The notes beneath the pieces were generated by a model. That model worked only from the letters and a program-made list of their open reading frames with translations, was not told the origin of the DNA and ran no database searches. From NCBI GenBank assembly GCA_016758965.1, contig JAEPRB010000116.1, forward strand, positions 1 through 64,000: a stretch of DNA of 64,000 nucleotides, given 5' to 3'. Shown here piece by piece: positions 13,218 through 26,368 of this stretch. The position numbers and the translations under genes are program-made. This DNA comes from Circinella minor (lineage: Eukaryota; Mucoromycota; Mucoromycetes; Mucorales; Lichtheimiaceae). How positions within the stretch are numbered: the first letter of the stretch is position 1; each line of letters opens with the position of its first letter.

Positions 13218-16200
13218 ATAATAAATAAAATAAAATAAAATAAAGTTTTAAATGTTATATATATTACACAGCCTGCATTGTTTTACATAACTCATTTACG
13301 AAAACAAGATCCATTTGAGCCCACGTGTTCATTATTATATCGAATGACATTAAACTCCACACACAAATAATACATAATTACAATAAGATTCTATTAGACA
13401 AACTTGTTTATTCTTTTGTGTAGCCATTGTCATCATCAACTTGTTTTCGTGATGCATATATTAATACGTAAGTGCGACAAAAAAAAAATTACTTTAAAAT
13501 AGACAACGGGATCGCTGTTGCTCCGATGAACAATTTTCTCTCTCTCTCTCTCTCTCTCCCCAACCCCCAACCCCCAACCCCAAACAAAGAGGGGAAAAGA
13601 AGTGGTCGCCTGATAACAATTCTTACCTGATCCAGATTAGTAAGAAGTTAAAATGGCGGGGTGTGGGGGGGAAGTGAAAGAAATAAAAATGCAAAAGGAG
13701 AATATACTAAGAATGGGAACATAAACTATGAACGTGGCGCGCGTTTTTTTTTTTTTATGTTATGTCTAAATTTTTGATTTATCCATTAAAATGTGTGTGA
13801 CTCATTTACATTTCTTTTTTTTTTTTTGAACCTATTGTAATTCTTTGAAGAAGTGTTTTTTTTTTTCTTTCTTTTTTGAAGTTTTTTATAGTAACACAGT
13901 ATATAATAATATTATCATTATTATTAGAATGGTTCAAGTAATAAAAAACAACAAGAACCAACTTTTTCTTTTTATTGAAACAGAAATAGAATAAATAATT
14001 ATTTGGTTCTTTTTTTTCCTAATAGAATGGTTATACGACAGCTGTTGGCAAATCCTGGAATTAAAAACAGGTTTTGTTTATACGTATCATGTATATTATA
14101 CACACACTCTTTCTCTCGAGATATGGTTTTAGGTGGGTTGTAGAGAAAGAGGGAGATCATTTAAATCAAGAAAAAAAAAAAAGTGTGTGTGCGCGATTTT
14201 TATGTAGTACATAATTGCGTAAACTATGTTCTTGTACGACGACGATCTTTTTTTTCATTATCTTAACAAACAACACATTAGAACATGAATAAAATGTCTT
14301 TACTTTGCCAAGAGGAAAAGAAAAAAAAACTGGGGTTGGGAAAGAGGGGTGGGGGAGGGAAATAGAATATAAAAGATTTTTCTCTTTTAACTTCATATTA
14401 AATATTTTTATTTTATAAGAAAAAAAGCTATTATATTATGCCTGCAGTTTATACTATTTGTGTTATTAAAAAAAGAATTTTCGAATGCAGGTTGGCGATC
14501 TGGAACCAATAAGAAAGTGCTTCACCTTTTTAGACATTATCTCTCTCTCTCTCTCTATTATTAATATCTTCAATATACCCATCCTTTCTCCTTCTCCATA
14601 ACACCCCACCCCCCAAAAAATAAAAAAGTTTCTTCTTCTTCTAGACGTTAACTCCTTGTTCTAACTTCCCCTTTTCCCGGGTTCTTTTCGATTGATAATA
14701 TAATACATGTTTATATATACAACAAAAACATAAAATAAATATGTGTATAAACTAAAAAAAAAAACACTAATTAGATGCATTACATTATATGTAGAATTTC
14801 TTTAAATAATAAATTGTTTCATGTTTTATTATTATTTAATACTTGATTATGCTATTATTATTATTATTATTTTGGGGGGGAGGAGGAAGGGGGGAAAGAA
14901 AGATGATGAAGTGAACAATGCTACTTACTAGTTTGTAAATATAAAATAAAAAGAATAGGATGAATAGATTCATAATTAGGATTTATGATAATCAATCAGA
15001 AAATATATCTTGATATATCTCGAGTGTCTCTCGCGAGCAGAAACTTTTATTAATGTATATTTGCTACTTATATATATATATATATATAATAAAAAAAAAA
15101 GAAAAGATCATTCGTTGAATCATTCATGCTATCAATGAATTAATTTGCTGAGCAAGAAAAAAAAAAAAGTAGGATGATCATTGACAAGGTGTAATGTGTG
15201 TTCATATAACATGTATATTTTCTAATATGTGATGGAAATTTCTTTTGATATTATCCATTATCATTCATTTTCACTTTAGATAAAATACAGCTGACAAGAG
15301 AAAAGAAGATAAGCTGATAAAGAAAAGTAAAAATCTTTAACTTATTTGATAATGTACAAGTGTGTGAATTGTTTATGCTAATAACCTAAATGGAGTATAA
15401 TTGAGAGAACCACTCTTTTTTTTCTCTCTCTCTCTCTCTCTCTCTTCTCCAAGAGATAATACAAAAAGGACAACCCCAGATTCCCAAACTATATATTTTT
15501 TTTCTCTTTTATATTTAGGTAACAAACAAACATGAGTTTCTTATTTATCATTGAAAAGAAATTATTTTAGCATTGAAAAAAAGTGGGGTTCGGGGGGGAG
15601 GAAGTGATGAATATAATAAGTAAATAAATAAATAAAAACGGGGGGGGGGGAGAGAGCAAGTTTATTGAGGGATATTATAAAAATTGAGGCGTAAAAAACA
15701 CACACACAGAAGCCGGGAATCATACAAGCTTTGTACGAGTTTGCCTATTGTAAAGAAAATATGTTGAAAAAAAAAATGAAGAAAACCCCGACTTACAATA
15801 AGATTATAATATATAAGTCTATTTATGTTTGCCTGTATCTGTGTACCTTGACACGGTCACTGCATGTAAGGGGGGGGGGAGAGAGAGAGAATAAAAAAAG
15901 AAGGAGGAAAGGTGATCAGCCGTGACAGAATTATTCACCAATAGGATAAATTTATTATATTTTTGCTTAATGCAATTCACTTTTGATTGCGCAATTGCTG
16001 ACGACATATAATATTTAGAAAGAACTTTCTACGTATTATAATACTAATATTATATATTACCTATTGTTCTTTCTCTATTGTCATCACTATAACAACAACA
16101 TAGTAACAATAAACTTGATAATATAAATGTTTTTTTTTTGTTTCGCATCACTCTATATTAAGCTTTTTTTTTTTTTATAAAATGATCAGGGAGACCAACT

Positions 16201-17810
16201 GTATAGAAGGAGGGTTTATAGCTCACTACTTTTTTTTTGGGGGGGGGGGACAGGTATTGGAAGAAATAATATTGAATACGATAAAAAGAGTAATAAAGGG
16301 GTTATGTATCGGGTGTAGCATTTTTATTTTATTTTACTTTAAAAAAAAATTTTTTTTATATTATAATACATTTCGTTTAACCAGCCACTCATGAGCTCTA
16401 TTATCGTTATCGCGCGTAAGCTTAACCGCGCCTCTGTTACTATATTCGCTTTTTCATGTTCCCTCCCTTTTTTTTTTTGCTTGTGTTCACCTTCTTTTTC
16501 TCTATTTCTCTTTTTGTAAGTCACGGATACAAATAGTTTAATCTCTCGCCAATAAAACGACTGGATAAAAAGAATCCGATATAAGATAATAAAAAAAAAA
16601 CACCGACGATGAAGTTTATGCATTTTATTGGCTCGATAAGAAAAAATCAATACAAAAAGTTTATCTTTTTCTATAATGCCGCTTTTAATGCATTTTTTTT
16701 TTTTTTTGATCACAACTTAAACAAATATTATTGGAAGGACATTATAAGTGAAAAAAAAAAAAAAATTATCAGAAAATAAAAACAAGATGATGGGTGCACG
16801 AGCGCAAAGAATAATAATAATAATAAAAAAATTGTATTATGTTGCACTATATACCCAAAAAAAGATCTTTTGCGTCGCGTGGATTTTTTTTATTCCAACC
16901 AAAACATCAATTGGATTTCCGCATTACAGTAACAATAATAATAATAATAAGGTCAACCATTTTTTTTCTTTCATTTACATTATTGTTGTTTTAATATAAA
17001 TAAAAATAAATAATATTATCGGTTAGCCCTTTTTTTTTTAAATCCGATTTTTTCCCTAAAAACTCTCACTTTGTTTTGTTTTTTTTGTTTTTTTGTAAGA
17101 AGGGGAACTATGTATTTATATTCAAGATATTATTGTTTAGAGAGTCAAAAAGCGAGAGGGGAGGAGGGAGGGAGAAAGAATTGGGGGAGGGGAAAGTTAA
17201 AAAAGGGTTTGGGTTGATTTATCTTTTTTGTTGCACAAGCTACTTTATATTTTTTTTATACAACATCCACAAAAGGATATCGAGATCTCCTTCTGCAATT
17301 GACAAAGAAACGGGGGAGTAAGGAAAGGAGGAAAAAGAGGTTGTAGCATTTTTTTTGGGGGGGATAGCCAGAAAACAAAAAAAAAAAAAAAAAGAGAGAG
17401 AGAGAGAGAGGGACATGGGGGTGTTATATTCGTTTGGGATTAACAAAGCTCTATAACATTTTCTGTGTTTACTAAATTTACGAAGGATTTTATATATAGA
17501 GAGGCAACACACACACACATATATCTTACTACATATTGGGACTATGTTTTTTTTTTTTTTTTTTGCGTGTATATAAAAACGTTACTTCGAAACCGACAGG
17601 AAATTCTTTTTTTTTTCTTTTTGCTTTTCTTTTTTTTTTTAATCTTTATTGAACTGTTCATAGTCGAAATTTATCGTTACTTTTTTTTTTCTTCTTTTAT
17701 AAATACATCCCCCATTTATATTTCACTATAGCTTTTCCTATCCCCTACTCTTTATTTTTGTTTATTTATCTCTTCTTTTTCTTTTTTATTTTATTTATTT
17801 ATTTACTTAA
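13166..17810. other. Long non-coding stretch, microsatellite-rich
   Basis: About 4.6 kb without a supportable gene. It contains (TA)n at about 13178-13212, (CT)n tracts at about 13540-13558, 14539-14556 and 15425-15443, G-runs, (GA)n near 17394-17410 and many poly-A/T runs. The last 300 bp before 17811 are strongly pyrimidine-rich and probably form the 5' leader or promoter of the GATA factor. Apparent ORFs here are low-complexity (poly-F, poly-K). Confidence 0.55.
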
Positions 17811-19041
17811 ATGACTCAAGCAACAGCTCCAGATTACCTTTTGGTAGACACTTCAAATAATCGTCATAGTGTTTTACAACATCATGCATTACCTTCACCT
17901 TCGTCTGCAAATGACACGTTGAATTCGACAACGTTGAGTCAACAAACTTTTAATAGTTTTCCATCACCTACATCATCCAATGCATCATTTGATAGCCCTC
18001 ATAATTTATTTTTTGATCCAAACCACTTTCAAAATTTACCTATGGCTGTATTGCAATCCATTTCAGCTTTATACCAACCTACATTGAATAACAATAATAC
18101 CAACATAACTACATCGTCTGATAATTCAGCTCAACAACAGGACCCATTCAATATCCATTTTGAAGAAAATTCAGTTTCTATGGCTGCAGCTGCTGCCGCT
18201 TTACACATGGGCTCACGACAACAACACTATGATAAACATCATAACACATCTTCTTCTGTCGCGATTCCAGCTGAACCGACTTCGACCTCTGTCAGTACCA
18301 CGGAAAAACCAAAAACATCTCGGCCACCACGTCAACTTGAGTGTTATAACTGTCACGTCACCAAAACACCTCTTTGGAGACGTACACCGGATCGTGCTCA
18401 TTCGTTATGTAATGCTTGTGGTTTGTACTTTAAGCAATATGGTGCACATCGTCCATTACATATTCGTCAAAAGCAATTACAACAACAGCAAGATCAACAA
18501 CAGCAACAACAACAAGAAAATTCACATCGTCAACAATCTGTCAATACCCATGCTTCTACAAATAATACCAACAAGATGAATAATAAGAACCAGCATCATC
18601 CATTACCAGCAAATGAACAAAAGCAGCAACGTCGTAATAATGAGAACAGTAACAGTCCATCCCCTGTTATGAACAATAGTAACAAGAATAATGCAATTCA
18701 TATTACAACCACAGAAACATCAGTACCAAAAAATACAGGAACGACACCTCTGTCGATCCATATTCCTACTACCAGCACAGATAATATGAGCAATACCATG
18801 GGATCTATTGTTACTATAGCACCACATAATACTACCATGACAACGGAAAGAGTTGCTCTACATGGTGATGAGCCCTTACTTGGTCAATTTTTCAATGTAA
18901 ATGGTGAGCAACAACAGTGTGCCAATTGCCTTCAAACAAACACTCCATTATGGCGAAAAAATGAACGGGGTGAATCTGTATGCAATGCATGTGGTAAGTC
19001 ATTTAGACATATTCTTACCCATCTCACCCATTTGATTGGGA

Positions 19042-19081
<40 letters not shown>

Positions 19082-19620
19082 GCAAGGAAGAGAAACATGC
19101 AATTATCGGTTAAAAAAGAGAGTTAACTGATATTTTTGAACTAACAAGAATTACCATTTTATTATCTATTTCAGGCTTATACGCCAAATTACATCATAGA
19201 GACAGACCACGTACTATGCATAAACAAAAAGTACAAAAACGACGTCGGGGCTGGTCTGGAGATGATTGTGGTGAAGATTCATTATCACCATCATTTGACC
19301 ACCTTAACAAAATGGCTCGTTTGGATCCACCTAATTCATTGCCTACACCACCACCACCTATTGGATTAGACATTGAGAAAGAGCTGCCTTCTTGGTTACC
19401 CGAACAATTTGATGATCCAACGTTCACAAACTTGTTGGCTCAACTCACATCTGATCAAATGCAAAGCTTTTTAATTGTTTTAGAAAAACGATGCAATGTA
19501 TTGCGATCCTTATTGTATGGTGACCATCAACAACAAGAGTATCAACAAGAATCTGCTTCTTCATCTTCATTGTCATCTCCAACATTTAGTACATCACCCT
19601 TTGCATTACAGCATTTTTAA
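17811..19620 (+). CDS. GATA-type transcription factor with two zinc fingers
   Basis: Two exons, 17811-18993 and 19175-19620, total 1629 nt (542 aa). The intron (GTAAGT...TTTCAG) splits the second finger right after CNAC, in the Gly codon. Finger 1 starts at Cys178: CYNC then TPLWRRTPD and [12 protein letters not shown], with 18 residues between the cysteine pairs. Finger 2 starts at Cys370: [31 protein letters not shown], with 17 residues between the pairs, followed by a basic tail ([11 protein letters not shown]). Between them lie a poly-Q tract (about residues 219-236) and an Asn/Ser/Thr-rich disordered linker; there is an Ala-rich run near residue 127. The protein should bind GATA sites in the nucleus. 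Two-finger fungal iron regulators (SreA/Urbs1/Fep1) have a conserved cysteine-rich block between fingers; I do not see one here, so an iron role is not supported. Confidence 0.88.
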
Positions 19621-21933
19621 TTTATCATAATTATTATATACATACAATTCTATTTCATCCAAATCCATCGTAACAAAAAAGAAAATGACAAAAAAAAAAT
19701 AACATTTGCAAAACTCGACATACGCACATATATACATATATATATATAAAACCAACAACACGCACAATACAACAACATAAACAACTTTTTGACATAATCT
19801 AAATAACACACAAAGAATTTTTGCATGCCCTTTTTTGCTCTTATTTTTTTTGACCCCCTCCCCCCCCCACCCTCCTCTTTGTTTTTTTTTCTTATTCTTT
19901 TCAAAACTTATACATATATGAACCCGTCTTTCTCTTCTTTTATATATATTTTGGAAATAAGCTCCAATGCCTTTGATCCGCTTTTTTTTTTATACCTTTT
20001 CTCTTTTTTCTCACACGAACCTCCTCTTTTTCTATTTTTTTTTCCATGACCTGTGGATCGGGAACAAGGATGAAATAAAAAAGGAACCTCTTTTTTTTTC
20101 TTATATATATATATATATATATTAGTATATACCCCCTCTCCTCTCTCTCTCTCTATTTCTCCTACAAGCATCATTATATGACCCTTATATTATCATCATG
20201 TCTTTTTTTTCTTCTGATTTTCGTTCCATACACACTCCCTCAAATAGTCTTAAATTATTATTTGTACACTTTTTCTTTTATTATTATTATTTTCCATCAA
20301 AATCTTTCTTATTGGTTAATTATTCTTTTGTTTACCGGATCGATAAAGAGAAAACCATTGTATAGTCTTTTATATATATATATATATTATTTAACTTAGT
20401 TAATTATTTCCTTTATGCTTCCATTTTGATTACGTGATTTTAACAACAACAAAAACTACTTTATATATGCCAGCTAAATAACTATTTATTATATTATATT
20501 GCATTTACAACACATTATAAAAAATATTATTCTGTGAGAATAACAATAATAATTATGATAAACCATCTCTCGTCATCCATCGATATATTTAAATAATATA
20601 TATATACAAAAAAAAAACGAACATTGTTATGTAGCAAGGTTTTTGACAAAAATATATGGGCCTCTACGTTGCTTTTGGCTGGACTTAGGACTTAAGACAA
20701 AGCCCCCATGAAGAACAAAAACTAATTCTTTCCAAAAGTAGATCTCAAGTAGAAAGCCTTTTCTTGTGTACCCAATAAACTTAGTATGCCACAGCAAATT
20801 TACCAAAATAAGTCAAGTGCGCCACAGCCAGCTCCAGCATTGTTCAAATATAAAGAAATTATTTGTTTATGACTCAGCTTTGTTTAATACAATATACTTA
20901 TGTTTCTCGCTATTATTATATACATATTGAAAATAAAAGAGAAAATTATTAGATTTTGTAGTACATCCTACCACCAGCATGTTTACGTACGATACTTATT
21001 TATAATATACATCACTCACCATATTGTTTGGTGTCGATTAGCACTTTTTATGGTGTAGTAAAGGTAATAAGTGTATTTAGAGAATCTCTTATGTTGATAA
21101 AAACATTCTATCTGGTATATACGGCAACAATATAAAATCTAGAGAGGGAATCATTTTTTTTCACAACTTAATGGCAAACAAACTTTTTAACCAAATGTTT
21201 CAAGAACGTAGATTTTTATAGTCTACTATCAATAATGCAAATTAAGTAATAATGTTCAAGGTAGTATGCATGGAGTATAAAAGTGATATTACGTAGAAAG
21301 AAATAAGAGCAGTGACAATACTTATGTATATAATAGAGCAATAATAAAGGAATGTGGTTGTTGTGACAATGCCATTGCCACAGTTAATACAACAAAAAGA
21401 AAACACAGAAAAAAGTCTCATGATTTACATCATACATATTATAGTATTTGTCTCATTTTAATCAAAAGGATCTTACCCCACAACAGCATAACTTGAAATG
21501 ATTATCCCGCTTTGTTGGCTATTTCACTTAAAGAAAGATACTTTTTATCATCGATAGATATCATAGTAATCTTAAATTTCATAATTAACCAGAATGCGTA
21601 GAGCATAAACTCATTAGTATTTTATAAAGAAAAACTCATCATTCATACATCCTAGCATACATATATTAGTCAAACATTTACAAATCTAAACAAGTCTTTT
21701 TTACAACTAACATATACTTCTTAATACTGCAAGCCTTGAGTGTATATAAATTTTGAGCAGCTATTGTTGATAACCGATCGCATTATTATCGAAAACCAAC
21801 AAAAAATAAATCACGGCAGCTAATGATGTGGAAATTCACACACATAATTCAACCTTTGCTGTCATTCCTGCTACCCCAAATATTTTATTCGGTGCGATGG
21901 TTGCTGTTGATACTGTTGCTCCGGCGGGCTCCT
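19621..21933. other. Intergenic DNA downstream of the GATA factor
   Basis: About 2.3 kb with no intact gene. The first 700 bp are pyrimidine-rich with TA tracts. Beyond about 20600 the base texture changes (fewer homopolymers), marking the start of the repeat-rich region. Confidence 0.5.
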
Positions 21934-22200
21934 TCATTTAGTGTTCGTTGCTATAGTTAACATACTCGTTGTCCCAATTGCTTCAGTAGATTTGGTTGTT
22001 GTTGTTGTTGTTGTTGTTGTTGTCGATACCGTTTGCTTATTGGTAGCTTTTAGAGTAGATCGAGAGATTATCTTGAAAATTGTAATATTGAAAACCAACG
22101 ACCTTGACGTATATACAGTCTTATTTTTCACCATCGACAACAATTCTAACGCCTGTTTCTAGGTTAACCGACAAGTTTAATCTTTTTCCCAAAACTGTCA
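21934..22200 (-). pseudogene. Relic B of the F-box multicopy family (middle part)
   Basis: On the minus strand, KNKTVYTSRSLVFNITIF followed by a Thr-rich run (from a (TTG)n tract at 21996-22022) matches NKTVYTSRTLV and the following Ser/Thr-rich segment of the better preserved copy at 33761-36783. The part upstream (NLSVNLE) continues the match to DLSISTH only after a one-base frame change. No F-box or C-terminal part is found next to it on this strand, so this is a fragment. Confidence 0.55.
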
Positions 22201-22253
22201 GGCTCTTCAGTATCATTTGTGAAGCTCACTCAATTACCTATAATACCTAATAA

Positions 22254-22350
22254 ATAAAATTTGAGTCATCATTATTGGTGTTCTTTGCCTCTTTTTTTTT
22301 GTAAGTCTGCGCAAACTATTCTATGGAAAGTGCTGTGTAGCATTCGATGC
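22254..22350. repeat. Dispersed repeat, copy 1
   Basis: This segment, with core GTAAGTCTGCGCAAACTAT and GAAAGTGCTGTGTAGC, is clearly related to 38236-38318 in the same orientation. On the minus strand of the second copy it can be read as part of an ORF. Its origin is unknown. Confidence 0.6.
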
Positions 22351-22681
22351 GTTGCTGTGGTAATCTGAATTATTCCGTGAGAATTGAGAAGAGTGTATGG
22401 TGGGTTGCGTGCATGATGTGAAGACGCACCATTGCTACTAGTGGACTTTTTTTTTGGGGGGGTTCCTTTATCTTTTGCTTATAATTGACCATCCCAGTCC
22501 ATGTAGTTTTAAAAAAGTACAGTTCTCTTGTTAGTAGTGGGAAAAAATATTCTCAGTGTTGTTATGGTCTACCATGGTGTAACAAATATAAAATGAAAAT
22601 ATTCAAGAGCAAAAAAAAAAAAAAAAGTGGCTCAAGTGCGTCCAAGAGAATAGCGCAATTGGAAAGTGAAGTTCTGATTAT

Positions 22682-23604
22682 TATATTATATTGAATGTTG
22701 AGAAATTTACACTGATGATATGCCAAGGATTATTCTTAAACGCGAGAAATACAGTGATTATTCGTTAAACCGGTACTCGTTAAGCCGGTATTGCGCTAAA
22801 CTGGCAGTATCCCTCAAATATTTTTTTATATACTTGGTAAAATACCGGTGATCCATTAAAAAACCGGTATAAACTATACGATTTATTTATTCTTTTATAT
22901 GATAACTTCTTATGAATGATATTCGTTTTTTTTAAAGAATAAAATCGCCATACGTATTTAATCAAATAATCCAAGAGTATTATCGTTTTTTTGTGGATAA
23001 TATTCGAGCAAGTTGGTGCTAATGACCAGTCATAATCGATACATAAATTTTAGTAGACCAGCTTTTACATAATCAAATAAACTGACAAAAAAAAATAAAA
23101 AAATCGCAGCCCACTACCAATAAAACCATTTTAATTAAATAATCCAGAGTATTATTGGTTTTTTGTGGATAATATTTGAGCAAATTGATACTAATGAGCA
23201 GTGATAATCAATGTATCTTTATATTATATAAATTATTTTAGTGGTTTCAATAGTGTAAAATCAATTAAAACGATTATCATTCATAAGAAATTATTATATA
23301 CGTAAAAAATTAAATAAATCGTATAGTTTCTTGATGAAGTCTGTTTAGTACATGAAATTGTGCTGTTATATCACAAGAGGATTGGTTATGGGTGTTGACG
23401 AGAAAAAAATCGCACCGTTAAAGCTCACCAGATACCTGTTTAATGGATCACCGGTATTTTACTAATTATATAGAGAGATACTGCCAGTTTAGCGAAACAC
23501 CGGCTTAACGAGTACTGGTTTAATGAATAATCAATGTATTTCGCGTTTAAGAATAATCCTTGACATATCATCAGTGTGAATTTCTCAACATTCAATATAA
23601 TATA
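22682..23604. mobile_element. Fold-back element with long inverted arms
   Basis: The left arm (22682-about 22940) and the right arm (about 23270-23604) are imperfect inverted repeats over roughly 260 bp; the right arm has an extra segment of about 130 bp. The ends read TATATTATATTGAATGTTGAG. The arms contain clustered variants of TTAA(A/G)CCGGTA (for example at 22766-22855). The loop carries a direct repeat of about 90 bp (about 22966-23055 and 23139-23228). No transposase is encoded, so it is a non-autonomous DNA element. Flanks are AT-rich and a target duplication cannot be assigned with certainty. Confidence 0.75.
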
Positions 23605-23678
23605 GCTGTATAAAAAAAAAGCTTAGTCCACGTCATACAATATATCTACTAGAGCCACTTTTTGGCCATAACTTTTTT

Positions 23679-24137
23679 GGGAATTGCTACGGACACCCCA
23701 AAAGCATACTATATTAAGTAATTTCATCTCTTACGGACACCCCACTTTTATATTTTTTCAAGGGCACACAACAAATTGATATAATCACATCGTATCCAGC
23801 CATTTATACACTATCTATACAGCTATTATCGCTATACGACTTATAAATGTTTATGAAACTTATATTACGTATCAACTCGACTTTTTATAATAGCAATCAA
23901 TATTTCTTAAGGTTTCTTACTATATTCATTGTGTACACAAGTGGGAATTGTGGGCCTTATGAAAGCAAGACAAAAAAGGAATCATATATATTTTTAATGT
24001 TACATATGAGCGGTCAAACAAGCGCTATTGGTGTTGACAACGCTATTACTATAGCTTATATGATCTAAGAACTTATTTGATAACTGTTTATTTGTGGGGT
24101 GTCCGTAAGCAAAAATGGGGTGTCCGTAGCAATTCCC
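23679..24137. mobile_element. 459-bp MITE, Mutator-like ends with 9-bp target duplication
   Basis: The ends are inverted repeats beginning GGGAATTGCTACGGACACCC. The element is flanked by a perfect 9-bp direct repeat AACTTTTTT (23670-23678 and 24138-24146). A second copy of the ACGGACACCCC motif lies inward at each end (about 23731 and about 24103). A 9-bp duplication with GG-type ends is typical of Mutator-like elements; hAT elements give 8 bp. Internal ORFs are short and without transposase motifs. The T-rich duplication is low in complexity but exact. Confidence 0.75.
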
Positions 24138-24499
24138 AACTTTTTTATAACCATTACTTTTTTTTAATCACTACTTTCTTTACTCCAACTTGTTTTTAGT
24201 GCAATTCATTTATTTCTTATTATGTTTTGAAACGAAAATAATATAACTATATAAAAAACACATCTCCTCTACCAATGTTTTCCTTTTCTTAAACGATCTC
24301 AAACGACTACCATACACAATCTTATAGAATACCTTATGTTATGCAATAAAAAAAATTGCGGCATCTTGTAACTAGCACAGATTTTTGTTGTACTTGATTT
24401 TTTGCATCACGCATTACGGTGAACAATCCGGATTTCCGAAAAACCGATCTGTTTTAAAACGGATCGGATTCGAAATGGTGATAATCCGATCCGGATCGG

Positions 24500-24753
24500 T
24501 CTACGAAGAACCTACCAACATTGATCAACAAGATAGTACCGGGGCAAAAACGTCCAATTACAAGTATCGAATCTTTGAATGTTTGAAAATATTGGAAGCG
24601 GCGGCCAATCAGATGGATGGAAAGATTGAAATAGTCGAAATAGAAATACGGAATAAGGCTTTGGAAATGATGAATGGTGGTTACAGTAATGCGTTAACGC
24701 GTGGAAATCAAAAAGTGTGTGAATTGTTTTGTTATAGACTAAGACCAAGTTAA
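24500..24753 (+). pseudogene. Relic D of the F-box multicopy family (C-terminal part)
   Basis: The plus-strand frame encodes YKYRIFECLKILEAAANQ, MDGKIEIVEIEIRNKALEMM and GYSNALTRGNQKVCELF, a clear paralogue of the C-terminal half of the copy at 33761-34255 (YKCKIVECLDILERAANE ... GYSNALNTGNQKVCELF). The match stops after CELF, and the frame then ends within seven codons. Just upstream (24425-24500) is a cluster of GATCCG/CCGGATC palindromes. Confidence 0.65.
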
Positions 24754-26250
24754 TAATGGAGTTTTCTTTAGTTCAACATTGATATAGGAGTATTATTTTT
24801 CAATAGACTTCAAGATCTTTTGGTAAAAAGACATTATTCACACTATTTTGATATTTAATTTTTCTATGCTTTGCAACTGCATGAGGCGTTACGGTAAAGA
24901 TATAATACTGAAGTTGAGTATAATTATAACATAGTTATAACCATCGAGAAATACGTTTTATTGTATTATTCATATATGCTCGATGTCAGGTGTAATCATC
25001 ACCTCCTTTTTTGGCGTTTTAATTTTTTTTCTTTAAATCAAAAGAAACTGCGCAGCACAGCTATACTAAAAAGAGTAAAAATGACGCTTGTATCCAAGAT
25101 ATTTTCTTGGACTTCTCATTTTTAACAGAGCTTATTTTCTGTTTTTGGAATGTATATTTTGTCATGATGTTACTGCTGTGAATTACAACTTGGTAAAAGT
25201 GATGCAATGACCATTCGTGAAACCTCACAGTATACGTATAATAATCGAAGCGCATCATGACTCACCAAACATTATATATCCTATATACATATTCTTCTCT
25301 AGATAGCACATAATATTAATAGCAACTATGTCACGCTATTTTATTATTATTATTACAATTTGAATGAAGTTATCTATCTTTATCTACATTATCTTATACA
25401 ATAATATGAATTAATCCTGATTTGATATCATATTTTCCGAATATCAGTTTTTTTCACCTATCGATCAAACTCATCTTGTTCAACTGTAACTGGTTAACGA
25501 TGCTTCACTCTATTCGTTTATCAACATAGAAATACGATCATTTCATAAATGTGATTGCCACTGCTAATTTTATGCATATGATACTTTGAATATTTCTGAT
25601 TGATGTCTATTTATTTAATCTGGATTGAACTTCTGTTTTTTCTTTGCACAATTTTTTTGGTATTTCTCTTCTTTCTCTATTTGCTTTATCCTTATTTATT
25701 TCAATTCGTTTCGTATTCCCATATGATATATATTCATTTACTATATTTTGAACGTATCTCATATCTTTGGAGATAAAGATAAAAAACAAAACTGAAATAT
25801 TATCTTCAACCTGTATCTTATTGTCTTGAAGGCATAAATATAGATTGTGTTCGTCCTAAATAACAATGTTATAATAAATTCATAGTAGTAGAACGGATCA
25901 GAAAATCATAAAAAAAAAATTCAAGATTGTGTAAAACTGAAACTGACACCCACGAAATGACATTATTATTTTATATGCTTCACCATCTAGAGTAGTGAAT
26001 ATATAAAACGAATTCAAGGCTGCTTAATAATATTAGGTTTATTTGTTTGCACAAGATCCAATCGTTGTGTAACCATCATCACTGTTATAATAACGTCACA
26101 GCCACATTTTTAGTATTCCCATTTGTAGCATGGCGCATTATATTAGTAATGCACGGAATCCGGAGCAGCGGATCAAAAATAAGCATTTTATTTACTTGGA
26201 TTAAAGAAATATATTTGTAATCTAATAATGCTGTCATGGTAATAAAATTT
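24754..26250. other. Non-coding, no gene seen
   Basis: About 1.5 kb of AT-rich DNA. Apparent ORFs are short and have no recognisable motif or partner copy. Confidence 0.5.
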
Positions 26251-26260
26251 TATATAAATA
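26251..26260 (+). promoter_or_regulatory. TATA box of small ORF
   Basis: TATATAAATA lies 109 bp upstream of the ATG at 26369, followed by a C/A/T leader free of ATG. The same arrangement (TATATAAA about 125 bp before the ATG) occurs at 29132 for the small ORF at 29257. Confidence 0.5.
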
Positions 26261-26368
26261 CTCAATACATAATTCTTCCTCATACGCATTATCAAAAATC
26301 CTCAAGAAAATCATACTTTTTTTTCTATATTGAATAACAACAAGACAAAAGTTAAATCAAGAACAATA

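Noticed and set aside
17240..17731. Poly-phenylalanine and lysine ORFs upstream of the GATA factor
   Set aside because: They come from T and A homopolymers; no conserved motif and no start context.
24425..24500. Palindromic GATCCG/CGGATC cluster as a regulatory site
   Set aside because: Only one locus and no adjacent functional gene; the relic downstream is broken.
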